Assembly (NCBI GenBank): GCA_027577415.1
Contig: JANBQS010000433.1
Span: 1-18,132 of the forward strand
DNA: 18,132 nucleotides
Direction: 5' to 3'
From: Coemansia sp. RSA 922
Lineage: Eukaryota; Kickxellomycota; Kickxellomycetes; Kickxellales; Kickxellaceae
Shown here piece after piece: positions 7,316 to 14,995 of this stretch. Position numbers and translations under genes: made by a program. The notes beneath the pieces are model-generated. The model worked only from the letters and a program-made list of their open reading frames with translations, did not search any database and was not told where the DNA came from. Each line of letters starts with the position of its first letter. Positions within the stretch are counted from its first letter, which is position 1.

Positions 7316-8549
7316 ATGTACGACGTCCGCCTAATCCACGCTAATGAAACACAGCTACTAAGGAGCGACAACGACAGACCGCCTCGGCGATTGGCAGATG
7401 CTGTGCAAGAGGAGTGCCCGAGTTTGGCCCAAGGTGCAAAGTTTCTGCCATCACCGCTAGTTCCTGGAGGGCACGCGCAGACCATTTACGCCTTTCTTGG
7501 GTACTATGTGTACTATGCGCATAGTATATTTAGTCCAAAGTTCACTAGAGAGACATTCGGACTGTCGGACGGCGGTAACGTTGTGTTGGACTGGGCACTG
7601 TGCAAAAATCCCATGCAGAGGCCAATTGTCACTGTGCTTTCGGGTGTCACTGGCACCAGCTGCGATTTTTACGTTCGAAAGTGCTACGAAGAGCTAATAA
7701 AGCTGCAATACAGCGTGGTAGTCGTGCACAGCAGAGGATGTAAGTACATGCAAATGGCAAGCACTGCATTATTGTAGCAATGCCATTATCACATGCTACT
7801 AATATACGCAGCTTTACTATGAGCAACATGTAGGCGGGGGCTCAAAGCTAACTACATCCTTACCATTCCACTGTGGGTTTTCCAACGACTATCGCGAGGT
7901 GGTAGCCGACTTGAAGCATCGTATGCCTCAATGTCCGCTTTTAGGACTATCGTTTTCGCTTGGGGCCAATATCATGGCCAAATACATTGGCGAAGAGGGT
8001 GCGGACTGCCCACTGGTAGCCGGCATCATTGTTGGAAATCCCTACGACATGTATAAGGTTATCAACCACTTGGACTCGAGGTCGCTCAGCCTTAATAAGA
8101 TTTATGATGTGGCCATTTTAAACTTTCTCAAGACAGCATTCAAGGAGAACCAGGAGGCCATACTCAGCGCACCAGTAAAGTTCAGTGTATCCAAAATCGT
8201 CAACTCGTCGACCATAATGGAGTTTACCGAGGAGATGACGCGAAAGGCATTTGGATACGGGTCAGCGAAGCATCTTTTGGACGACTCTAGCAGCCTGGAT
8301 CACTTGGACAACATCCGGATTCCGGTGCTCTTTCTCAACTCTCTAGACGACCCCATCTGCACTCCATCGCTTATTCCGTTTGACAAGTTCCTGAGCAACC
8401 CATGGCTGCTGCTAGCCCTGACCCAATACGGTGGCCACATTGGCTACATGGGCAATACATGGCCGACATCGTGGGTTGAGCACCCGGTGGCCCAGTTTTT
8501 CAAGTGCATGCTTAAGCACAAGGCCGTAGAAAGGCCAGCCTCGCCTTAG
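7316..8549 (+). CDS. YheT/ABHD1-3-type alpha/beta hydrolase, paralogue 1 (two exons, altered active site)
   Basis: Two exons, 7316-7739 and 7834-8549, join in phase 1 into 379 residues. The join restores the conserved RGC-GG motif and the following block shared with both paralogues downstream. The family (yeast Eht1/Eeb1, mammalian ABHD1-3, bacterial YheT) contains Ser-Asp-His esterases, acyltransferases and phospholipases acting on medium-chain or membrane lipids. The triad is recognisable: Ser183, Asp in LDDP (313/314), and His343 in YGGHIGY. However, the nucleophile elbow reads SFSLG, not GFSLG (Ser181 replaces the usual Gly), and the loop read as PGIAGGS or PGLSGGS in the siblings is SGVTGTS here. 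The ATG at 7316 aligns with residues about 15-20 of paralogue 2, so this protein lacks the hydrophobic N-terminus of its siblings. The frame is intact and splice signals are good, so it looks expressed rather than dead. Substrate is unknown. Confidence 0.82.
7740..7833 (+). other. Spliceosomal intron in YheT paralogue 1
   Basis: A 94-bp intron with donor GTAAGT at 7740, branch-site-like TACTAAT at 7797-7803 and acceptor TAG at 7831-7833. A nearer CAG (7809-7811) is only about 9 nt past the branch A and would lead to a stop within four codons. Using the TAG at 7833 restores protein similarity to both paralogues on each side of the join. Neither paralogue 2 nor 3 has an intron at this position. 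Confidence 0.85.
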
Positions 8550-8585
8550 CCTGGGGTACAGAGTACGCACTAATTCACTTTGTCA

Positions 8586-8591
8586 AATAAA
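8586..8591 (+). terminator. Polyadenylation signal AATAAA for YheT paralogue 1
   Basis: Canonical AATAAA, 37 bp past the stop codon of the first YheT gene. Confidence 0.55.
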
Positions 8592-8868
8592 CTAACTTCT
8601 AAATGATTCTTTGCAGCCGAACGACGCCATTTACATATTGCCAAGTAGGTATACCTAGAGCGACACACTGGAGATATGCGTGGCGTTGCTTGGAAAGAGA
8701 ACTCGCACTCCATCGAGCTGAATATTCAGGCTCTATTTAGACCTATGAGGTGTAAGGAAGGCATTGCCACTAACATCCCCTGGCGTGTCAGAGCTCGCCA
8801 GTGCAGTAGATAAATGCACCCAATTTTCGTCATCGCAAGGCAAGGAAGGGGCGAAAACATGCCATGCA

Positions 8869-8878
8869 TATATAAAAG
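8869..8878 (+). promoter_or_regulatory. TATA box TATATAAAAG
   Basis: A strong match to the TATA consensus, about 190 bp upstream of the paralogue 2 ATG. A start of transcription 30-100 bp downstream would leave a leader of roughly 90-160 nt. Promoter use is inference. Confidence 0.4.
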
Positions 8879-9068
8879 AACATATGCGAGCGCAGGCGTA
8901 TCTGCATCGCCCGACTACTTGCACTGTCTTTCTCTTAGCTAAGCCTCGGCTGGCTCTGATTTTGCCTGAAGTGGATGGGAGGCGCGGCGCACTTATTGCT
9001 CTCCTTTTCTTTCATTTATTATTTTGCTGTGCTATATATATTATTTTAACGTATTCTGTTGGCTCACC

Positions 9069-10211
9069 ATGCTGTACACTGCGCTGCTTCCCAAGTGGTG
9101 GTTCAAGGTACAACTGACGCACGCCCCGCCCGAGAAGCAACCGCGGCGCAGTGGGCGAACGCTTGGCGAGCAGCTCAAGACCATGTGTCCCACGCTAGCC
9201 GATCCTGCCAAGGCACACTACATCCCTTCCTGGGTGATGCCAGGCGGCGATATGCAGACCATTTACCTCTACACACAGCACTTCAAGCCTGCAGGGTGCC
9301 CGGTCAGCTATGAGCGGGATATATTCGAGTTTTCAGACGGCGGCAAGGCCGCCATCGACTGGGCACAACCACGACGGGATGCTGTGCCTGGGTCACCACT
9401 GATCATCCTTGTTCCCGGCATAGCTGGTGGCAGCCACGACTACTATGCGCGCTCATTCATCCACCGCGTCAGCCAACAGCCATATGGATACCAAGTAGTT
9501 GTGCTGCATAGTCGCGGCTGCAATGGTGTCGACCTTCATACGCCCAAGGCATTCCACGCAGGCATGACTGAGGACCTGCGCGAGTTTGTGAAGCACCTAG
9601 CAGAGAGCCGGCCCAAGTCTCCCCTCATAGGCATTGGCTTTTCATTAGGAGCCAACATCCTCACAAAGTATGTGGGCGAAGAGGGCGCCACCTGCCGCTT
9701 AGTCGCAGCCGCCTCTGTATGTAACCCGTTTGACATTGACACCACAGTCAGGGCAATGTGCCTACCGACAATTAAGAACCGTTTCCTCTACGCCGCGGCA
9801 CTGACTCGCTCGCTCATCTCAGTGTTCACCAGTAACCAAAAGGTCATTCTCGCTGGCGAGGTAGCGCTCGATGCCAAAAGGATCGTAAGCGCGCGCAACA
9901 TCAACGAGTTCAACGAAGAGTACACTATAAAGGTGTTTGGCTATCAGTCAGCAAAGGAGCTTAACGTCGGCGGCAGCTGCATTCACTACTTGAAAGACAT
10001 TCAGGTGCCAATGCTGTTTATCAACGCACTGGACGATCCAATGTGTTACCGACGAACCATCCCGTTTGATGATATCGCCAAGAACCCAAACCTCGTTCTA
10101 GCTTGCACCCGATACGGCGGTCATCTGGCGTATTTCGAGGGCACCAGTGTGACGCCATGGCTCCCCGGACAGCTCGCGTCGTTTGTGCAAGCTATGCTCA
10201 AGTGGAGGTAG
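9069..10211 (+). CDS. YheT/ABHD1-3-type alpha/beta hydrolase, paralogue 2
   Basis: Single exon of 380 residues. I chose the ATG at 9069 (context CACC-ATG-C); the frame extends up to a TTG at 9024, unlikely as a start. Family marks in order: short hydrophobic N-terminus (MLYTALLPKWWF), possibly a membrane anchor; GGDMQTIY (about 59-66); oxyanion-loop block VPGIAGGS (115-122); HSRGC (147-151); nucleophile elbow GFSLG with Ser192; NALDDP with Asp322/323; and YGGHLAY with His352. The complete Ser-Asp-His triad predicts an active esterase, acyltransferase or lipase of the Eht1/Eeb1/ABHD3 type acting on a lipid or ester; the substrate cannot be read from sequence. It lies in the same direction as paralogues 1 and 3, which points to tandem duplication, but the three have diverged a lot, so the duplications are not recent. 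No canonical AATAAA was seen in the 170-bp gap that follows. Confidence 0.9.
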   Translation: MLYTALLPKWWFKVQLTHAPPEKQPRRSGRTLGEQLKTMCPTLADPAKAHYIPSWVMPGGDMQTIYLYTQHFKPAGCPVSYERDIFEFSDGGKAAIDWAQPRRDAVPGSPLIILVPGIAGGSHDYYARSFIHRVSQQPYGYQVVVLHSRGCNGVDLHTPKAFHAGMTEDLREFVKHLAESRPKSPLIGIGFSLGANILTKYVGEEGATCRLVAAASVCNPFDIDTTVRAMCLPTIKNRFLYAAALTRSLISVFTSNQKVILAGEVALDAKRIVSARNINEFNEEYTIKVFGYQSAKELNVGGSCIHYLKDIQVPMLFINALDDPMCYRRTIPFDDIAKNPNLVLACTRYGGHLAYFEGTSVTPWLPGQLASFVQAMLKWR

Positions 10212-10381
10212 TAAGACTGCCTTCGGAGCCGAGCTGACGCTGTTGCTGCCAATCAGACGAGGCTACACCTCGGATACCCGATGTTCCGGGAAGTCGGGCA
10301 CTATTACTTCCGAGCTCTAATCCGTGCTCCACTATCTCTCTCTCTTTCCTTCTTACTGTCACATTTGCTCACAATTCACCA

Positions 10382-11578
10382 ATGTCTCCCAACTCACTAA
10401 TTGCAGCAGCCGGAGTGGCCGCTGCTGGCGCCCTGGTCGTGCTCCGCAAGCGTACAATTGACGATAGCGAAGTGTGTCTACTTCACGCGCCACAGACGGC
10501 TACGATGGACGACGGCGCAAAGCTACTTGACGTTGTAAATGCCGAGTGTCCATCTCTAGCAGGACCTGCCACAGCCCGCTTTGTGCCCAGCATGGCTTTG
10601 CCTACAGCTGACCTGCAGACCTGCTTCAGCGCCGTCCGTGAGCGGTTCGGTAGACTGAGACTCGTGGAGTATGAGCGCGAGCTCATCACTACCAAGGACG
10701 GCGGCACCATTGGTCTGGATTGGTCGCCGCCGTTGGCGCAGATGCCGGCAGATGGGAGACCAATTGTTCTGCTGTCGCCCGGCCTGTCTGGCGGTAGTCA
10801 GGAGACATATGTCCAGACCACAGTAAATCGGCTTACCTCCGAGCCCTACAACTTTCGCACCGTAGTCGTCAACTTCCGTGGTTGCGCTGGCGTGCAGGTT
10901 ACCACACCGATCCTCTATAATGGCGGTCTGACATCTGACTATGGCTACGCAGTTGACCACATCCACAGGCGCTATCCAAGCTCCAAACTGGTCGGCATTG
11001 GCTACTCGCTTGGCGCCAATCTAGTCACAAAGTACGTTGGCGAACAAGGCGAGCGCTGTCCACTAGATGCTGCCATTTCTGTTTGCAATCCCTATGACTT
11101 GGCTGCCTCGTCTGACGCCCTGGAGGTTCCGACATTCCGAAACAGGCGCATATACACTCCGGCCATGCTACTGGGGCTGATGAAGCTCTATCGCCGCCAC
11201 CGCAAGATAATTGAGACTGGACCCGTGGAGCTAGATGTCGAGGCAATCAACAGCATCAGTAGCATTCGCCAGTTTGACGACTTGATCACGGCCAAGCTCT
11301 TTGGGTATAAAGATTCTACCGATTACTACCGCCAAAACAGCTGCGCACAGTTCATGGCAGGTATTAGCATCCCGTTCCTAGCCATATCGGCGATGGACGA
11401 CCCAGTGTGTCCCGAGGATATCATTCCGCGGGAGGTGTTCCGAACCAACCCGCACCTGATCTTGGCTTTAACGCAGTATGGTGGGCATCTGGGATATCAC
11501 GAGAATTTGAGCTCGTCTTGGTTCGAGCGTCCAATTGCCGAGTTTTGCGCAGCTATATTTCGCCATACCTCTGCTTAG
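10382..11578 (+). CDS. YheT/ABHD1-3-type alpha/beta hydrolase, paralogue 3
   Basis: Single exon of 398 residues from the ATG at 10382. An Ala/Val-rich hydrophobic segment at residues 6-21 followed by RKR looks like a single N-terminal membrane anchor, as in ABHD1-3 proteins. Core marks: LSPGLSGGS (131-139), NFRGC (164-168, replacing HSRGC of the siblings), nucleophile elbow GYSLG with Ser209, SAMDDP with Asp339/340, and YGGHLGY with His369. The triad is complete, so catalysis on an ester or lipid substrate is expected; the exact substrate is unknown. The leader has a CT-repeat tract (10335-10345) some 40 bp before the ATG. TERT begins only 117 bp after its stop. No intron is present at the position interrupted in paralogue 1. 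Confidence 0.9.
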   Translation: MSPNSLIAAAGVAAAGALVVLRKRTIDDSEVCLLHAPQTATMDDGAKLLDVVNAECPSLAGPATARFVPSMALPTADLQTCFSAVRERFGRLRLVEYERELITTKDGGTIGLDWSPPLAQMPADGRPIVLLSPGLSGGSQETYVQTTVNRLTSEPYNFRTVVVNFRGCAGVQVTTPILYNGGLTSDYGYAVDHIHRRYPSSKLVGIGYSLGANLVTKYVGEQGERCPLDAAISVCNPYDLAASSDALEVPTFRNRRIYTPAMLLGLMKLYRRHRKIIETGPVELDVEAINSISSIRQFDDLITAKLFGYKDSTDYYRQNSCAQFMAGISIPFLAISAMDDPVCPEDIIPREVFRTNPHLILALTQYGGHLGYHENLSSSWFERPIAEFCAAIFRHTSA

Positions 11579-11615
11579 ACCACAATTACCCAATATATGG
11601 CTCGCTCCCCATAGG

Positions 11616-11620
11616 CCAAT
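11616..11620 (+). promoter_or_regulatory. CCAAT box upstream of TERT
   Basis: A CCAAT pentamer about 78 bp before the TERT start in a gap of just 117 bp, with TATATTTT closer to the ATG. Such a tight promoter must overlap the 3' end of the upstream esterase transcript. A pentamer is weak evidence by itself. Confidence 0.25.
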
Positions 11621-11695
11621 TTATGTGGATCCAACACAGCAGCTCATACTTGGCAATACATATATTTTCTAGTTCTTGGTCCTAGTCTTGCTACA

Positions 11696-14600
11696 ATGGA
11701 TGGGGTGGCACTAACACCCTTCTTTCCAGTTGTTACTCCGCTGGGTGAGTACATGGATGCTCTGGTCGGCGGTGCGCAGTGCCAACAGGACGACGACACG
11801 GCCGAGTATAAACGGTTTCTACGCTCAGTGCTAGTGGGACATGCACCGATTAAGACTCGCCTGGTGCTCAGCGAGCCCGTTGAGAGGCTCGCTGACACGA
11901 TTCGGACAGTAATAGGGATGATGCTTAAGCGAGAATCGTCGTCCGCAGACACGCAGGTTGCTTGGCGTGGACGCAACATTCTGGCGATGGGATACGAGGC
12001 ACGGCGCGACGGAACGATGAGCTGTGCTGGTGGAGGCTGGGGCGTGGTCAACACATGTGTAAACTCTTCGGTCGTTGAACTTGGTAAGAGACAGTGGTCG
12101 GTATTGCTCGACAGAACAGGCACCGAGGCGATGATGCACTTGTTGCTCCATGCGTCGGTGTTTCTGCCGCTCCACAATGGCAGCTACAACCAGATAAGCG
12201 GGACGCCGCTAGCGAACCTGCCAATGCCTCAGACTACTCCGATCGTCGTGCCAGCCATCAACGCCCTACGCAATCCAGCGACCATGAGAGGTTCTAAGCG
12301 GCGGCGCCAGGACTCTGTAGTAGCTGACGACGGCAATACCGACCCCAACGAGCTCAGCCAAGGTCCCGCTCAAAGTGAGGGCAAGCAGCGCGCAGCAAAG
12401 AGACAACGACGTCACAGCAGGGACAATTCACCTCGTCAAAGCCCGCCTCAAGCTGGGCCTTTGAGACAAGGCATCGTCGATATGTCGCTTGAGCAGGCAA
12501 ATGCCATGGTTGACACGAGCACTATGCTCTACAGTCACCCTCGTCTAGCACGGCACAAGGTAAAGTGGAGCTTGCCACAAAGCTTTCCAATTGACCTTGA
12601 CATTACCCCGAGCGAGCTCGTTAAGAAAATGTTTGGCAGAACGCCAGCCTTTGCTGCCAGCCCGCCCGGCCAGTTGCTAAGCCTTGTAGGGCGAATGGTT
12701 AAGCTGCACAAACAGTTCAACTATCGATTCCACTTGTTTAAGCGGTGCGCGGCGCCATGGCAGACCTCGGGCACGCCACTAGACGGCAGCGAGTGTGCCG
12801 AGCCCGATTCTGTTGTCGGCGACAGCGCGCCTAGCCTTTTGGAAATGGCGAGCTCACAGCACGACGTGTACTTGTTTTTGCAAGCGTGTGTGCGCAGCGT
12901 CATTCCGCGCGACTTGATTGGGGGCAAACACAACCACCGGCTGCTCTACAAGCTGCTTCGGAGCTTGGCTAACAGCGGTCGCTTCGGACATCTAGACCTG
13001 GGCGAGGCCATGCGGAGAGCCAGAATGGACGAGGCCTCAACATGGCTGGGCCGAAAGCACGGTAGTGCTACTGTCGAAATCTATGCCGGCTTTCTCAACT
13101 GGACCTTGAGTGGGTACGCGATACAGGTCATTCGCGCGTTCTTTTACGTAACTGAGAGCTCTTCGGACCGTAGCCGGCTCTTCTTCTTCCGCGGCGACGT
13201 CTGGACTAGGATCACTAGGCAGGCTCTTAGGAGTCTTGAATCCGACATTTACACGAAGAAGACGCTGGCGGATGCCTCCATGTCAGCCAATGCCCGACCG
13301 TCGTCGTTTGGATATTCGCGTCTGCGGCTCCTGCCCAAGGAGCACGGCTTCCGCGCTATCTCCAACATGAAGCAGTCGTTTGTGGTCAAGCAAAAAACGC
13401 TTTGGCGCGGCGGCAACAAAAAGCCGCTTCACGAATACCGAGAAGTCCCGGTAACCCCGACGAACAGGCTGTTGGCAAGCTCGTTGGCTGCGCTGACGTA
13501 CCTCCGCAGAGTTCATCCGCAGCTGGTCGGCTCGACAGTCACCAACGTCAACGACATCTACACAAAGCTCAAGGCCTTCAAGGACAGTGAGCATATAAAG
13601 CCGCTTCTGGGCAAGGCCCCACTGTATATTGGCAAGCTGGACATCCAGAAGGCCTACGATACGATTATTCAGTACAAGCTGCTGGAGCTTTTGGAGACGC
13701 AACTGCCAAATGAAGAGTACATGATTTACAAGTACTGGGCGCTATCGCCGTCGTTTGGCCGATATCGCTCGTCGTTTCTACGCCAGACTGGCATGTCCAG
13801 CGAGTCCATTCCGTTTGGCGACATGGCGCGTAGCTTGTCAAAAAAGTCTCGACGGGTGGTATTTGGCGACCAGTCTGCGACGGATTATCTTGACACAGAC
13901 ACCATACGCCAGCTGATCCGGGAGCACATAACAAACAACATGGTCCGTATGCGATCTGGAATCTGGCAGCAGAAGAAAGGAATACCGCAGGGCTCGGCGC
14001 TCTCATCCCTACTGTGCAACTTTTTCTATGGCCAGCTCGAGCGCGAGCACTTGGTGGGCCTGGTGGATCCCGCGCGCACGCTTATGATGCGAATGGTCGA
14101 CGACTTTATAGTTATCTCTAGCGACCAGAGCCAAGTAGTGACCGTGCTTGAGTATATGCACCGAGGAGTGGCCGAGTACGGGTGCGAGCTCAACAAGGCA
14201 AAGACCATGGTTAACTTTGAGGCCGCTATTTGCGGCGAACGCATTGGCCAAGCAGAGTCTGCTAGATTTCCCTGGTGTGGGCTGGTGTTTGACGAGCGCA
14301 CGCTGGATGTCTCAGCCGACTATAGCCGTCTCGCTCAGGCAGGCGCTCTGAACATGGTAATTGGCGCCAAGTCCGCCCAAGCTGCCGACAGCGTGCTGGG
14401 CCACAAGGTGGCTGTGGCAGTTCGGCTAAAGATGCACAAGCTTTTCATGGATTGCAGTTTCAACTCGAGGGAGACAGTGCTCGTCAACTTGTACCAGAAC
14501 TTTCTGGTGTGTGGCAAGAAGATGCACACCATTTGCCAGCAGCTGCCTGCTAGCAGTAAAGGCGATGATGTGCTGGTCAAGATTGTGTGGGATGTGGTCT

Positions 14601-14842
14601 CGCTTGGCTACATGCTGCTGCGCACTCGCTGTGGCGACAACACCATCCCGCCTGCCGACGTGACGTGGCTGGGATTGACTGCATTCTACACGGCGTTCAA
14701 GCGCAAGCAGGCGCGATATACCCAGCTGCTCGCGCGACTGCACAGCGCCTTGAGCCTGCCCAAGTTTTCGCGAATGGCTCGCCGTCATGCCGCCATAGTC
14801 AACTCTCCAGACAACGAAGTGGTTTTGTCGATCGGCTATTGA
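11696..14842 (+). CDS. TERT: Telomerase reverse transcriptase, complete, no intron
   Basis: Encodes 1048 residues in one uninterrupted frame. TERT is the catalytic protein of telomerase; it copies the template of the telomerase RNA onto chromosome ends in the nucleus. Domains in order: TEN-like N-terminal domain (about 1-180) with the LAMGYE, QWSVLLDRTG and YNQISGTPL stretches seen in family members; a basic linker with likely nuclear localisation signals (KRRR 201-204, KRQRR 235-239); RNA-binding domain (about 260-505) with a QFP-like block (388-424) and the T motif, including FFYVTE (482-487) and FFFRGDVW (496-503); RT motif 1 LRLLPKEHGFR (543-553); motif A with D649 in LDIQKAYD; motif B' with QGS (765-767); motif C MVDDF with D802 and D803; motif D (829-841); motif E WCGLVFD (860-866); and a C-terminal extension to the end. 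All three catalytic aspartates are present, so an active enzyme is expected. Length is in the normal range. The T motif has RG where RK is usual. Confidence 0.97.
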   Translation: MDGVALTPFFPVVTPLGEYMDALVGGAQCQQDDDTAEYKRFLRSVLVGHAPIKTRLVLSEPVERLADTIRTVIGMMLKRESSSADTQVAWRGRNILAMGYEARRDGTMSCAGGGWGVVNTCVNSSVVELGKRQWSVLLDRTGTEAMMHLLLHASVFLPLHNGSYNQISGTPLANLPMPQTTPIVVPAINALRNPATMRGSKRRRQDSVVADDGNTDPNELSQGPAQSEGKQRAAKRQRRHSRDNSPRQSPPQAGPLRQGIVDMSLEQANAMVDTSTMLYSHPRLARHKVKWSLPQSFPIDLDITPSELVKKMFGRTPAFAASPPGQLLSLVGRMVKLHKQFNYRFHLFKRCAAPWQTSGTPLDGSECAEPDSVVGDSAPSLLEMASSQHDVYLFLQACVRSVIPRDLIGGKHNHRLLYKLLRSLANSGRFGHLDLGEAMRRARMDEASTWLGRKHGSATVEIYAGFLNWTLSGYAIQVIRAFFYVTESSSDRSRLFFFRGDVWTRITRQALRSLESDIYTKKTLADASMSANARPSSFGYSRLRLLPKEHGFRAISNMKQSFVVKQKTLWRGGNKKPLHEYREVPVTPTNRLLASSLAALTYLRRVHPQLVGSTVTNVNDIYTKLKAFKDSEHIKPLLGKAPLYIGKLDIQKAYDTIIQYKLLELLETQLPNEEYMIYKYWALSPSFGRYRSSFLRQTGMSSESIPFGDMARSLSKKSRRVVFGDQSATDYLDTDTIRQLIREHITNNMVRMRSGIWQQKKGIPQGSALSSLLCNFFYGQLEREHLVGLVDPARTLMMRMVDDFIVISSDQSQVVTVLEYMHRGVAEYGCELNKAKTMVNFEAAICGERIGQAESARFPWCGLVFDERTLDVSADYSRLAQAGALNMVIGAKSAQAADSVLGHKVAVAVRLKMHKLFMDCSFNSRETVLVNLYQNFLVCGKKMHTICQQLPASSKGDDVLVKIVWDVVSLGYMLLRTRCGDNTIPPADVTWLGLTAFYTAFKRKQARYTQLLARLHSALSLPKFSRMARRHAAIVNSPDNEVVLSIGY

Positions 14843-14847
14843 ATAAA
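14842..14847 (+). terminator. Polyadenylation signal AATAAA overlapping the TERT stop codon
   Basis: The TERT stop and AATAAA share one base (TGAATAAA). If this hexamer is used, the 3' untranslated region would be only about 15-30 nt. It could also be chance, with a downstream site being the real one. Confidence 0.4.
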
Positions 14848-14995
14848 AAGGGGCCAGCCCTAACCCTGCATAGGTGTGCATCCGAGACTTTGCGCATCCA
14901 CATTTCTGGGTCAGCTTACCGCTTTTCTTTTCTTTTCTTCTTTTCCTCTTTTGCTCATTTTGTTACACATTTCGTTTTTATTCACATCACGTATA
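14843..14995. other. TERT to GRAM-gene gap with telomere-like 10-mer and pyrimidine tract
   Basis: This 153-bp gap holds CCCTAACCCT (14858-14867), 1.7 units of the CCCTAA telomere strand, directly after the TERT stop, and a long TTTTC-rich pyrimidine tract (about 14920-14965) that probably forms the leader or promoter of the next gene. Confidence 0.7.

Larger units (their letters stand above)
8550..9068. other. Intergenic region between YheT paralogues 1 and 2
   Basis: These 519 bp hold the 3' end of paralogue 1 and, in the right half, the likely promoter of paralogue 2. One open stretch (8764-9117) has no family resemblance and overlaps the next gene in another frame, so I do not call it. 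AT-rich sequence with TATATATA-like stretches (9031-9045) lies just before the start codon of paralogue 2. No RNA gene or repeat was seen. Confidence 0.6.

Noticed and set aside
9024..9068. 15-residue upstream extension of YheT paralogue 2
   Set aside because: It would start at TTG; the ATG at 9069 has a good context and the protein aligns from there.
8764..9117. 117-codon frame between YheT paralogues 1 and 2
   Set aside because: It has no family resemblance and runs into the start of paralogue 2 in another frame; the region is better explained as promoter.
11696..14842. The RT gene as a retrotransposon
   Set aside because: The T motif, TEN-like domain, TERT-type motif E and C-terminal extension identify TERT; no integrase, protease, RNase H, terminal repeats or target duplications are nearby.
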